Source: an uncultured Opitutales bacterium (lineage in GTDB: Bacteria; Verrucomicrobiota; Verrucomicrobiia; Opitutales; Seribacteraceae). Taken from it: a stretch of DNA of 55,712 bases. Below the pieces are notes generated by a model. The model saw only the letters and a list, made by a program, of their open reading frames with translations, did not search any database and was not told where the DNA came from. The stretch spans positions 1 through 55,712 of the forward strand of contig CAJQSI010000032.1 of NCBI GenBank assembly GCA_905612515.1. Direction: 5' to 3'. The position numbers were made by a program, and so were the translations under genes. Shown here one piece after another: positions 17,593 through 25,777 of this stretch. The number at the start of each line of letters is the position of its first letter. Positions within the stretch are counted from its first letter, which is position 1.

Positions 17593-20055
17593 TTATTTAG
17601 TTCCTGCCTCCGCTGATTCCTTGGCGGCTAGTCGAAGTTTTTCCAATCGGCTGAGTGGCTTCTTTGCTTTTGGCTTTGGCGCCTCCGCCACTGCCACGGT
17701 CTTCGGTTTGGGCGCTACCGGTTTCTTCGGGGCGGGTGGCGGGTTATCCATGCGAAGTTGTCCACCTTGGCCAACGCTGTGATTCAGCAAGTGCTCGCCC
17801 AAGGGCACCTTTACGAAACAGAAAAGATTCTTGCTGAGCCCTGCCCGAGAAGTGGGGTCGCTGGACACAGGGAAAACGACCTGGGTGGCGTTCTTGTCTA
17901 GCTTTTGCGGAGTGGTCGTAACCTTTGCCGGAAGACCGTGCAGGGTTATCGTGGCTTCGTTCTCGAAGGGTCTGAGTTGTTCCAAGTCACAGATGATCTC
18001 TCCTTCCTTCCCTCGTTCGATTGCACCCATGTTTATTTTCACTTTGAGGTACGGTGGTTCTATTACGAGATCAACGAGGTCTGAAGAAGTGAGTACTTCC
18101 CCATGAGAGGTTTTGGTGGCGGCGAGCATGGCGATTTGCCAAGTCCCGATCCCTGCTCCCCCATTGGCGGTGATCGGGTAATTCACTTCGGTTTTGCCTG
18201 CGGCAATGTTGACGGAACTGCTTGCTCCAATGCCCGGAGGGCGTGTGAGAAGTCTAACGTTTATGGCGGCAGTGAAATTTGCGTCACGAACGGCTACCAC
18301 TTTCAAGGACATGGATCCCGATTGTATGATTGGAGTGTCGGGTTTTAGCAGTTTAATCGAAAACGGCGCCTTTTTCGTGGCGGCAACAGCTAAGCGGTCG
18401 AGAGTACTGACATAGTAGGTGCGGTTGTTGGGCGGCCCGTAAACGAGGTCTAATTTTTGCCGAAAACCGCCCTCTATTTTCTTTGCGGGATCCGTGTGAC
18501 GGACGCGGAGGTCGACGAGAGACTTTTGGAGAGGAGCATCTGCAGCGGCTTCGAAGACAATTGGAACCTGCGTCAGGTTGGCGGCGACTTTAGGAGCGTG
18601 CATCACTATGCCGGGCGGCAGGTTGTTCGCGAGGAATTCCAACTCACCCGAGAAGTTGCGACGGGTTACGTTCATTATGCTTGCCACTCGATTGCCGCGG
18701 GGAACGGGAATCATTTGGCGAGACTGCGAGTCGCGTTGTCGTAGATAGGGTATTGATGCCACCACCTCCGGATTGAAGGCTTCCGTTTCAATTCGATATA
18801 CGTGTTGAGGCCCCCCTTTTCTTAGATGGTCGTAGACGTAGACGAAATATTCACCATCCGCGGGGAAGGTAAAGGTGATCAGGCTGTCGGGACCATTGTT
18901 CGCGTCGTCGTTGCCTTTTAGGGATTTCCCCGTTCCGTCGCGAATGCCAAGCACGGGGTCCAGAGGAGAAGAGACAGATCGAGCATGCACCCTGACGTTG
19001 AATTTTTGGCCTTTCTTGGCCTTGAACTTGAAGTAGTCTTGGTCGCCGTCTTCCGAAATTATGCCGTCGAAAGCGAGGGGGAGAGTCAATTCGGTTGCAG
19101 TGGCTTGTTTCCAGTTGTTGTTCGGTTCGACTTCACGGATGCTCGGGAAATCGCTTACTCTTATCCTGTTCGGTGATGGTGCCGAAGCTCCGTTGCTTTC
19201 GGAGAAGTACCCGAAGTCGGGATCAGCCTTACTCGGAAGTTGAATGATCTTTTTCATGGGCCCTTTGGGATCTCCCATTAAAGTCACTTCAAGCTTTTCT
19301 CCGGCTTTTCCTCCCGCGGGGAAACTGATCAGGGGTCTTGGAAAGTGACCGATGTGAAGACGATAGTAATAATTGCCTGCGCCACGATAGGAACTGTCCC
19401 TAATCTCTATTCGGTAGGTACCGTCTTCCGGAGCGATGACGCTGGCCACGCTGTCTTGTAGGAGAAGAGAGGAATCGTCATTGGCAGCCAATTCAAAGCG
19501 TCGCGCATCCAAAATCGCTACATAGGGATCGAAAAGGGCTCCCGAAAGACGAATGGCTTCCACCTCGGCGGAGATTTGCTGCCCTTTTTTCACTTCGATT
19601 TCGTAATAGTCGACGTCTTCATTCAAAATCACCCCGTTTACAGTTGAATTCATCGACACTTTCTGGGCAGCCTCAAACTCGGAATTCGGTTCGGTTTCGG
19701 CCACGTTTGGAAAAGGCCCGACCCAAAAAGTCTTCATGGTGCTGAGTCCCGACTCGGTTCGCACTCGCATCTCGTGCTGGCCCAGTTTCGCTTCGGGGCT
19801 TATTGCCAAGGTAGCCTTGAACTGGGTGTCCTTTATTGGAGTGATCTTTTCGGTCTTTATTCCTTCGGAGTGGAAGAAGATTTCTTCCGTGTCTTTGAGA
19901 TAGCTACCCGTAATCGTTACCTCGACGGAAGATCCCCGTTGCCCACCTCGAGGCAACACGTTGGTGATTTTCGGAGTGGCCGCTTGAATGATTACGGCGA
20001 GCAGTAGAAATACGCTCGCTCCCAGAAAATTGTTTTTGATTAGATCCATAATCAT
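17593..20055 (-). CDS. TIG/PPC-domain secreted protein
   Basis: The 820-aa product has an N-terminal hydrophobic signal segment (about 1-26). An IPT/TIG-like Ig domain follows (ITNVLPRGGQRGSSVEVTIT). Then come two bacterial pre-peptidase C-terminal (PPC) domains, recognisable by VAETEPNSEFEAAQKVSMNS with DVDYYEIEVKKGQ (residues ~115-235) and VEPNNNWKQATATEL with DQDYFKFKAKKGQK (~310-430). The remainder is beta-rich, and the C-terminus is a Lys/Pro/Ala-rich basic tail. No catalytic site is visible; it is probably a binding or structural partner of the cytochrome proteins encoded next to it. The gene sits between the DUF1501 gene (99-base gap with a strong hairpin) and the DUF1549/1553 gene (20-base gap). 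Confidence 0.85.
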   Translation of the reverse strand: MIMDLIKNNFLGASVFLLLAVIIQAATPKITNVLPRGGQRGSSVEVTITGSYLKDTEEIFFHSEGIKTEKITPIKDTQFKATLAISPEAKLGQHEMRVRTESGLSTMKTFWVGPFPNVAETEPNSEFEAAQKVSMNSTVNGVILNEDVDYYEIEVKKGQQISAEVEAIRLSGALFDPYVAILDARRFELAANDDSSLLLQDSVASVIAPEDGTYRIEIRDSSYRGAGNYYYRLHIGHFPRPLISFPAGGKAGEKLEVTLMGDPKGPMKKIIQLPSKADPDFGYFSESNGASAPSPNRIRVSDFPSIREVEPNNNWKQATATELTLPLAFDGIISEDGDQDYFKFKAKKGQKFNVRVHARSVSSPLDPVLGIRDGTGKSLKGNDDANNGPDSLITFTFPADGEYFVYVYDHLRKGGPQHVYRIETEAFNPEVVASIPYLRQRDSQSRQMIPVPRGNRVASIMNVTRRNFSGELEFLANNLPPGIVMHAPKVAANLTQVPIVFEAAADAPLQKSLVDLRVRHTDPAKKIEGGFRQKLDLVYGPPNNRTYYVSTLDRLAVAATKKAPFSIKLLKPDTPIIQSGSMSLKVVAVRDANFTAAINVRLLTRPPGIGASSSVNIAAGKTEVNYPITANGGAGIGTWQIAMLAATKTSHGEVLTSSDLVDLVIEPPYLKVKINMGAIERGKEGEIICDLEQLRPFENEATITLHGLPAKVTTTPQKLDKNATQVVFPVSSDPTSRAGLSKNLFCFVKVPLGEHLLNHSVGQGGQLRMDNPPPAPKKPVAPKPKTVAVAEAPKPKAKKPLSRLEKLRLAAKESAEAGTK

Positions 20056-20074
20056 TGCGTTTTAGCTACATTGT

Positions 20075-20122
20075 TATGCTGGTATTCTCTGCCTCACTTT
20101 AAGCCGGCAGAGAACAAGCATA
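20075..20122. other. Intercistronic hairpin between DUF1501 and TIG/PPC genes
   Basis: Nine perfectly paired bases (TTCTCTGCC at 20085-20093 with GGCAGAGAA at 20106-20114) are extended by TATGCT/AGCATA (20075-20080 with 20117-20122) across a small internal loop. On the minus strand it lies just after the DUF1501 stop and before the next start. No T-run follows in the transcript sense, so it looks more like an RNA stability or processing hairpin, or a partial attenuator, than an intrinsic terminator. Confidence 0.55.
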
Positions 20123-20154
20123 TTTTTAAAGTCCGAAGTTTCGGTATCGAGAAC

Positions 20155-21495
20155 CTAGGCGATCAACTGCTTTACGACTTTGCCGCCGTTCACGATTTCG
20201 ATGGGTCGATCCCCCGGTGCCATCAATTCCTTGTCGGACACGATGCCCAATCGATCGTACACGGTGGCGGCCAAGTCTTCCACGGACAGCGGGTTTTCCT
20301 CGGGTGCTGTGGCGAAGGCATCGGACGAACCGTAGATTTGACCACGGGTGATGCCGCCACCTGCAAGAGCAACGCTGAAGACGCGCGGCCAGTGGTCGCG
20401 TCCGTCGGTTTTGTTGATTTTTGGGGTACGCCCAAATTCGGAAGACATCATGACCAGCGTACTGTCAAGCAAGCCGCGTTGGTCTAAGTCAGAGATCAAA
20501 GTGGCAAAAGCCTTGTCCAGTTCCGGCCCTTGTTTTTCAAAAGCGGTTTTGATATTCGCGTGATGATCCCAGCCACCGTAGGTCAGGGAAACGAAACGTA
20601 CACCCGATTCCACAAGGCGTCTGGCAAGCAGCATGCGTTGACCGGCGGCATTGCGACCGTATTGGTCGCGCAACTTGGCGTCTTCCTTGTTTATATCGAA
20701 AGCCTCTCTGGCTTCCTTCGAGCTTATCAGCGAGTAAGCGTCCTGATAGAACTTGTCCATCGAGTCGAGAGCGTCGGATTTCTCCAAGCGACGAAAATGG
20801 TCGTCCACGGTGTCCAGCATGCTTCGACGCTTCAAAAAGCGATTTTCGGTAATGCCGGTCGGTAACGCGAGATCGCGGACTGAAAAATTGTCGGCGGCGG
20901 GATCGCCACCAAGGCCGAAAGGACCGTAAGATGAACTGAGGTATCCGCTATTTGCGAACTCGTTGGGTACCTTCGGCACGCAAACGTATGGAGGCAAGTT
21001 CTTCCGAGAACCGAATTCGTGAGAGACAACTGAACCCATGCTGGGGAATTGCAAGGCCGGGCTCGGCTTGTATCCCGTAAACATATTGTGCGTGCCGCGT
21101 GCGTGGGCGGCCTCGCCATGACTCATGGAACGGCAGACCGTAATCTTGTCGGCGATTTTTGCAGATTCCTTGAAGTATTCGCCGAAACGTTCGCCCGTGA
21201 TTTTCGTGGGAATACTTTTGAGGGGGCCTCGGTACTCCAAGGGCGCGTACGGTTTGGGGTCCCAAGACTCTTGATGGGCCATGCCGCCAGGTAGGTAGAT
21301 GTGAATTACGGATTTGGCCACACCCTCCTTCGACTCGTAGAACTTCTGCGCTCCGTGTGCCTTCATGCTCAAGAACTCGGGTAGACTCAGACCAAGCCCG
21401 CCGATAAGGCCGACGTGCATGAACTCCCTGCGAGAAAAATGGCTGGGGAGGTCGCCGCATTTACCTTGAATGCCCGATAGTGCTGATTTCTTCAT
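20155..21495 (-). CDS. DUF1501 (sulfatase-fold) Tat-exported protein
   Basis: The 446-aa product has a twin-arginine signal (FSRREFMHVGLIGGLGLSLP). The DUF1501 core is unmistakable: VIHIYLPGGMAHQESWDPK, the SHGEAAHARGTHNMFTGYKP region, and the C-terminal MMSSEFGRTPKINKTDGRDH followed by PRVFSVALAGGGI. The family has an alkaline-phosphatase/sulfatase-like fold, and the conserved His/Asp/Glu residues could bind metal; the substrate is unknown. It is the promoter-proximal gene of the four-gene minus-strand cluster. Its promoter should lie in the 240-base gap before the divergent RHH-like gene. DUF1501 and DUF1549/1553 genes are usually found side by side in this phylum, which supports a joint function. 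Confidence 0.92.
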   Translation of the reverse strand: MKKSALSGIQGKCGDLPSHFSRREFMHVGLIGGLGLSLPEFLSMKAHGAQKFYESKEGVAKSVIHIYLPGGMAHQESWDPKPYAPLEYRGPLKSIPTKITGERFGEYFKESAKIADKITVCRSMSHGEAAHARGTHNMFTGYKPSPALQFPSMGSVVSHEFGSRKNLPPYVCVPKVPNEFANSGYLSSSYGPFGLGGDPAADNFSVRDLALPTGITENRFLKRRSMLDTVDDHFRRLEKSDALDSMDKFYQDAYSLISSKEAREAFDINKEDAKLRDQYGRNAAGQRMLLARRLVESGVRFVSLTYGGWDHHANIKTAFEKQGPELDKAFATLISDLDQRGLLDSTLVMMSSEFGRTPKINKTDGRDHWPRVFSVALAGGGITRGQIYGSSDAFATAPEENPLSVEDLAATVYDRLGIVSDKELMAPGDRPIEIVNGGKVVKQLIA

Positions 21496-21629
21496 GAATT
21501 TTACGGAGATTGTTACTTGTAACGAGAATGTTTTTAAAAGCTTCCAGTATAGTATCTAGTATACATAGCTTCGCAAGCTGGTTTTAGCCCAAAAAAGTGA
21601 AACTTTTTTTACAGGTCTTGAAGTTTGTG

Positions 21630-21708
21630 TGCAAGATATTGCAATTAAAAAGAATATTACAACTTGCAAAAGAATTCAAAAAGATAAAAAAGCTTGCAGT
21701 GACTTGCA
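21630..21708. promoter_or_regulatory. Cluster of CTTGCA/TGCAAG boxes upstream of the RHH-channel-secretin operon
   Basis: CTTGCA occurs at 21663, 21693 and 21703, with its inverse TGCAAG at 21630 and TTGCAA at 21639 and 21664. The direct copies are spaced 30 and 10 bases apart, roughly whole helical turns. The surroundings are very A/T-rich. Such repeated half-sites are typical operators of ribbon-helix-helix repressors, and the first downstream gene encodes an RHH-like protein, so autoregulation is a reasonable inference. The region also separates two divergent operons. Confidence 0.45.
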
Positions 21709-21735
21709 TTTTGGGTAATTTGCCCTTTTTAAGTA

Positions 21736-21996
21736 GTGGCCAAAGGCAAAACAGTAACGATTCGCGTACCCGAAGAGACCTTTGATGAAATCAGGGAGGT
21801 CTGCTCCTCCTTGGGCGAGGCTTACAATTTCAACCAATTCGTGAATCAAAGCCTCGGTGCCATTCTCGAGGTCATTAAGCACGATGGCGAGGAGGTGCCC
21901 ATTCCGAAGTTCGCCATGATGGCGCGTTGGTTGAAGGATTACGAACCGTCTGAATTCACTGCTAAGGGTAATGGGAAAGGAGGAGGTTCATCATGA
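21736..21996 (+). CDS. Small ribbon-helix-helix-like protein
   Basis: The 86-aa product has a GTG start. Residues 4-48 fit the Arc/MetJ ribbon-helix-helix pattern: a beta strand (KTVTIRVPEETFDEI), helix A (IREVCSSLGEA) and helix B (FNQFVNQSLGAILEVI). The rest is a short helix and a Gly/Lys-rich tail. It is probably a DNA-binding dimer, and the repeated CTTGCA boxes just upstream fit an autorepressor; a non-DNA adaptor role for the channel cannot be excluded. It overlaps the MscS gene by ATGA and carries that gene's strong ribosome site inside its own 3' end. Confidence 0.65.
   Translation: MAKGKTVTIRVPEETFDEIREVCSSLGEAYNFNQFVNQSLGAILEVIKHDGEEVPIPKFAMMARWLKDYEPSEFTAKGNGKGGGSS
21977..21986 (+). 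promoter_or_regulatory. Strong ribosome binding site for the MscS-CNBD gene
   Basis: AAGGAGGAGG lies six bases before the ATG at 21993, inside the end of the RHH-like gene. It fixes the start of the channel gene and predicts efficient independent initiation in addition to coupling through the ATGA overlap. Confidence 0.8.
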
Positions 21997-23570
21997 GCGC
22001 CGCAGCTTCGGAACCTAAGACACGGTTGTTCTTCGGATCCAGATCCTTGGGGAGGATGTGGTTTCCGTTTTTGGTGTTCATCGCCTTCTTGACTGCTCTG
22101 CTTTCGCACGAGGAACTAGTCGGACGATTCCTAGGAAACGCCTCGCTCATTGCCCGCAATACATTTGTCTATGGAGTGCAGATCGGGATGTGGGTGTCGG
22201 GGGCTTTTCTGGTCCAGCGTGGCATTACCACCTTTTTCTGGGACGGCTTGATACCCAACCTTACGGGGCGCCGTGTGCCGAGGTTGCCCAAGGACGTTAC
22301 GGGCATAATCATTTTCTTCTTTGCTGGAGTGGGTGTACTCGCCACCGTGTTCGATCGCTCCGTGACCGGCATTTGGGCCACCTCGGGAATTTTGAGCGTG
22401 GTCATTGGTTTTGCTCTTCGAGACGTCATCTTGGACGTTTTTATAGGCTTGGCCATGCACGTGGAGCGCGCCTTCAGAATTGGAGACTGGGTGATGCTTC
22501 ATCAAAATAGGGTGGAAACCCACATCGTGGGCCAAGTCATCGAGATCAACTGGCGCACCACGCGTTTGCGCACCACGAGCAACAACATGGTGGTCGTTCC
22601 CAATAGCCGGCTCGGCGAAACGATACTCACAAATTACATGCAGCCCAAGCCACACTTCCGCATCGATTTGGATTTCGTCATCGACTACTCGATACCGCCC
22701 AATCGAGCCATTCGCATCCTCATGTCGGGTGTTCGAGCTTTGGCCGATGGTGAACGCATACTCGAAGATCCCGAACCCGAGGTTCGCCTAGACGAGGCAA
22801 CGCTCGACGGTCAGCGCTACGAGGTGCGCTTCTTCATTCTGCCTGTCAATATTTCCCCTAACGAGTCGCGCCACGTCGTAAACAAGAGCATCGTCGAGCA
22901 CCTTTCTCGGGCCGGTGTCACACCTTCGACTTCCAAGGAGGAGATCTTCCTCTCGCGAGGATCCGCTCGACGGCAGTTGAACTTGGAGGATGGCGGAGAC
23001 CGTCGTCGGATTCTAGATCGATCGGAATTACTCCGAAACCTGAACGAAGTCGAACAAAGCGTACTTTTTAGCTCCATGACGCGCCACGATCTGGAAGCCG
23101 GAGAAGTTCTCTACCGGCAGGGTGCCTCGGGAGATTCCTTGTACTTGCTCGCCGAGGGGTTGCTTTCCTCCTTCGTGACTTTGTCGGGACTGGAGGGCAA
23201 GGCCAAGGTGGAGCAGATAGAGTCGGGGCGTCATTTCGGGGAGGATGCGCTTCTTACGGGCAAGAGCCGATCTTCCACCCTTACGGCGATCACCGATTGC
23301 GTAGTCTTCGAGATGCCGAAGGAACCCGTCATGGAATTGGCCCGGCGCAAAGGTGATTTCCTCGCCATGCTCAACCGCAACGTGGCCCTTAGCGAGGAGC
23401 GCATACACAACAGCAAGGCGGCCGCCTCAAAACGGAAAAAGTCCGCCCCCGGCAAGAAGAAGGTCGCCGGCGTAACCAAGGCCATACAGACCTTTTTTAC
23501 TGATCTTTTCCCCACGAACGAACCCGAGTCGCCTCCTACAAATAACCAAACGCCACAGGAAACCGGATGA
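21993..23570 (+). CDS. MscS-family mechanosensitive channel with cyclic-nucleotide-binding domain
   Basis: The 525-aa inner-membrane protein has about four hydrophobic segments (residues ~22-40, 55-75, 97-116, 123-150). The last of these runs into the MscS signature GFALRDVILDVFIGLAMHVE, then DWVMLHQNRVE and the beta domain with TTSNNMVVVPNSRLGETIL. Residues ~345-450 are a cyclic-nucleotide-binding domain with the phosphate cassette intact: FGEDALLTGKSRSST holds the conserved Gly, Glu and Arg. It matches the bacterial cyclic-nucleotide-gated MscS subfamily. The C-terminus is a Lys-rich and Pro-rich cytoplasmic tail. Starts overlap by four bases on both sides, tying it to the RHH-like protein and to a secretin. 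Opening by cAMP or cGMP rather than tension is likely from family knowledge. Confidence 0.9.
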   Translation: MSAAASEPKTRLFFGSRSLGRMWFPFLVFIAFLTALLSHEELVGRFLGNASLIARNTFVYGVQIGMWVSGAFLVQRGITTFFWDGLIPNLTGRRVPRLPKDVTGIIIFFFAGVGVLATVFDRSVTGIWATSGILSVVIGFALRDVILDVFIGLAMHVERAFRIGDWVMLHQNRVETHIVGQVIEINWRTTRLRTTSNNMVVVPNSRLGETILTNYMQPKPHFRIDLDFVIDYSIPPNRAIRILMSGVRALADGERILEDPEPEVRLDEATLDGQRYEVRFFILPVNISPNESRHVVNKSIVEHLSRAGVTPSTSKEEIFLSRGSARRQLNLEDGGDRRRILDRSELLRNLNEVEQSVLFSSMTRHDLEAGEVLYRQGASGDSLYLLAEGLLSSFVTLSGLEGKAKVEQIESGRHFGEDALLTGKSRSSTLTAITDCVVFEMPKEPVMELARRKGDFLAMLNRNVALSEERIHNSKAAASKRKKSAPGKKKVAGVTKAIQTFFTDLFPTNEPESPPTNNQTPQETG

Positions 23571-25648
23571 ATCGCAAAACTATCTATCGTCTCACAAGCT
23601 TCTTCACCATCGTTGCGATGATTCTTGCGAGCGCCGCCGCTGCTTTCGGGCAGAATCCACCCGCGGACGACGATCCCATCGACATGGTGTCTCGGCGATT
23701 GCGTCTCAGCTACATCGATCCCATGCGGTGCACGCAGCTTCTCAAACTCTACGGGATCACCGTCGGATCCCCCTCCGCCGCGGTCGACCCGAAGAAATTG
23801 CCCGTTGTGGTCGCCCTTCCCGAGACCAAGTTCCACGAGGTCGTTCCGCCCCAGTCCGGGACCTTCCCACGAACCGAGACCGACCCGCTGAACGAGCTTA
23901 TGGTCTTTTACGATTCATCCGAACCGTCGCAGTTCGGGCGTGTCGTTCGCGTTGTTCGAGAGCAGATCGACATTCCCGCCCGCAAGATCATGATCGAGGC
24001 CATGGTTCTCGAAATTTCGTCCACTGCCCTCAAGGAGCTAGGCGTGCAGTGGGATCTGGCCGGAAAAGCCGGCGATGGTAATTTCGTAAGCCGTCATCTC
24101 GGCAAGGCTCCACTTCCCCTGACAATCGGGAAAATCAGGGAAATCGTGCCGTCCGCGAAAGGTGTCCCGCAACTTGATCTTAGCATCACCAACGTCTTTC
24201 GGGAGTTCAACGTCCGCTTGCAGGCCCTCGTTCAGGAAGGAACCGCCGAGGTTCTTTCCCGACCCAGTGTGCTTACCCTCGACAACCGCATGGCCTACAT
24301 AAACGTTTCCGAGAAAATTCCCATTGCCAACACAAAGTTCGTCAAGGATTACGTGAGCGCCGTTGATTTTCGCGACGTCACGGCGGGCATCGAGCTCGCG
24401 GTCAGGCCGCGTATAAACGAGGACGGAACCGAGGTCTCTCTGCAGATAAACGCCTCTGTTTCCGCCCGCGTACCGGGCAAGGACCAGGTAGTCAGGGGAA
24501 AAGACAAAATCATCCTCGCAACCGCTCCCACGCTCTCTATTCGGGAGGTCAAGACATACGCCCGAATCGCCAACGACACTCCGTTCATAATCGGCGGCCT
24601 AATCGCCAAGGATTCCGGGGAAATCGTAAACAGCGTGCCCGTGCTAGGCAAAATACCAATCTTGGGCGCTCTCTTTCGCAGCAAGTCCAAGACCGGACTC
24701 AAGCGGGAGGTAATCATTGTCATTACACCCTCGGTTCTTCCCGAGGAAAACGTCGTCAACAAGAGCATGCCCAAGGACGAGGATCTTTTCGACAGCTTCG
24801 ACCACCGTCTCTTTCGCGATGCCTACCGCATTCGCGACGAGGATACCTTCGACCTCCGTTACCTCACTCAAAACCGAGGCCTCCTCAAGCTCCAGTCCAT
24901 CGCCGATCGTATCGTCACCGACGACATCCGCCTCGCCGAGGCTTATCCCTACAACAGGTTCGCCGATCGCGCAGTTCCCGGCGAGGACGCGCTCGTGCGA
25001 CGCCAAATCTACGAGGTTCTCAAGCATCGCGAGGCCGCCGAAAAACTCGATACTCGCAAACTCATTTTCTTTCGCAAGGACGAGGATCTCGGATCGGGCT
25101 TTCGCGTGCGCTTTCTCTCCGAGCATCTCGAAGAGATCGCTCCCTTCGTCCTCTCCGGCAAGGAAACGGGCAAGGCCTTCGCCCTCCGCTACCAGTTGCG
25201 GAGAGACAGCGCCTCCGCCGGCGAGCTCCTGGATGAACCCGTGCCCGAGATGGCCATCGTGGACTGCCCCGACAAGGCCACCTGGCGTCGCCTCCTTTGG
25301 GAGCTCAACCAGCCGGGACCCAAGGGAGAGGTTCGCAGGGTCATCATTCTCCGAAACCGCGACGACCTCGAACGCCTCAAGTACGCCGTCCTCATGAAAA
25401 AGACGATCGAGCTCAACACCGAGAACAACATCCTCAAGCTGAAGAGCTTCACCCGCGGACGTCTCCTCCGCATGCCCACCGTACGAGAGGACGACGTCGA
25501 GCTCATAGACGCCGAAGTCGCCGCATGCTTTTTCCACTCGGAGCAATACTACGCAGCCCTACAGTCGGCCCTCCGTCGCGATTACGCTGCCTTCAACACG
25601 GCTCTACTCGGCACCCAATACGAAAAACTCCTCCGCGCCGGTCAATAA
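23567..25648 (+). CDS. Secretin-family outer-membrane channel with long C-terminal extension
   Basis: The 693-aa product has a signal peptide (about 1-28). Residues ~100-405 contain an N-domain-like region and the secretin domain: VLSRPSVLTLDNRMAYINVS, then TPFIIGGLIAKD, VPVLGKIPILGALFRSK and REVIIVITPSVL. GspD/PilQ proteins have this order and form large gated outer-membrane rings. The N0/N1 array is short compared with GspD, and an unusual ~290-residue extension follows the secretin core; I recognise no domain in it. The start overlaps the MscS gene (ATGA), which is not a normal context for a secretin: no gspE, gspF or pilot gene is adjacent. G+C looks higher than in flanking sequence. Confidence 0.88.
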   Translation: MNRKTIYRLTSFFTIVAMILASAAAAFGQNPPADDDPIDMVSRRLRLSYIDPMRCTQLLKLYGITVGSPSAAVDPKKLPVVVALPETKFHEVVPPQSGTFPRTETDPLNELMVFYDSSEPSQFGRVVRVVREQIDIPARKIMIEAMVLEISSTALKELGVQWDLAGKAGDGNFVSRHLGKAPLPLTIGKIREIVPSAKGVPQLDLSITNVFREFNVRLQALVQEGTAEVLSRPSVLTLDNRMAYINVSEKIPIANTKFVKDYVSAVDFRDVTAGIELAVRPRINEDGTEVSLQINASVSARVPGKDQVVRGKDKIILATAPTLSIREVKTYARIANDTPFIIGGLIAKDSGEIVNSVPVLGKIPILGALFRSKSKTGLKREVIIVITPSVLPEENVVNKSMPKDEDLFDSFDHRLFRDAYRIRDEDTFDLRYLTQNRGLLKLQSIADRIVTDDIRLAEAYPYNRFADRAVPGEDALVRRQIYEVLKHREAAEKLDTRKLIFFRKDEDLGSGFRVRFLSEHLEEIAPFVLSGKETGKAFALRYQLRRDSASAGELLDEPVPEMAIVDCPDKATWRRLLWELNQPGPKGEVRRVIILRNRDDLERLKYAVLMKKTIELNTENNILKLKSFTRGRLLRMPTVREDDVELIDAEVAACFFHSEQYYAALQSALRRDYAAFNTALLGTQYEKLLRAGQ

Positions 25649-25708
25649 TTAGCTAAAAAAGCCGAAAGCGTTTCTTACCGAACCGTTTCCGGATTATATT
25701 CTTTCGCG

Positions 25709-25745
25709 TTGTCATTGCGAGGAGCGGAGCGACGCGGCAATCCAG
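25709..25745. repeat. REP-like palindromic intergenic repeat
   Basis: The unit reads GTCATTGCGAGGAGCGGAGC then GACGCGGCAATCC. ATTGC (25714-25718) pairs with GCAAT (25737-25741). Very similar units (GTCATTGCGAGGAGCGAAGC...GGCAATC) are dispersed in many bacterial genomes. Only one copy was noticed in this window. It marks the left edge of the accessory region. Confidence 0.55.
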
Positions 25746-25777
25746 CCGAACCATCGGGCAACCCACCGCATCGTCCG

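Noticed and set aside
24717-25397. Ser/Arg/Pro-rich frame over the secretin extension
   Set aside because: Composition is that of an out-of-frame translation.
24644-25546. 300-codon antisense frame in the secretin gene
   Set aside because: It reflects the G+C-rich codon pattern of the secretin; no start signal or domain was seen.
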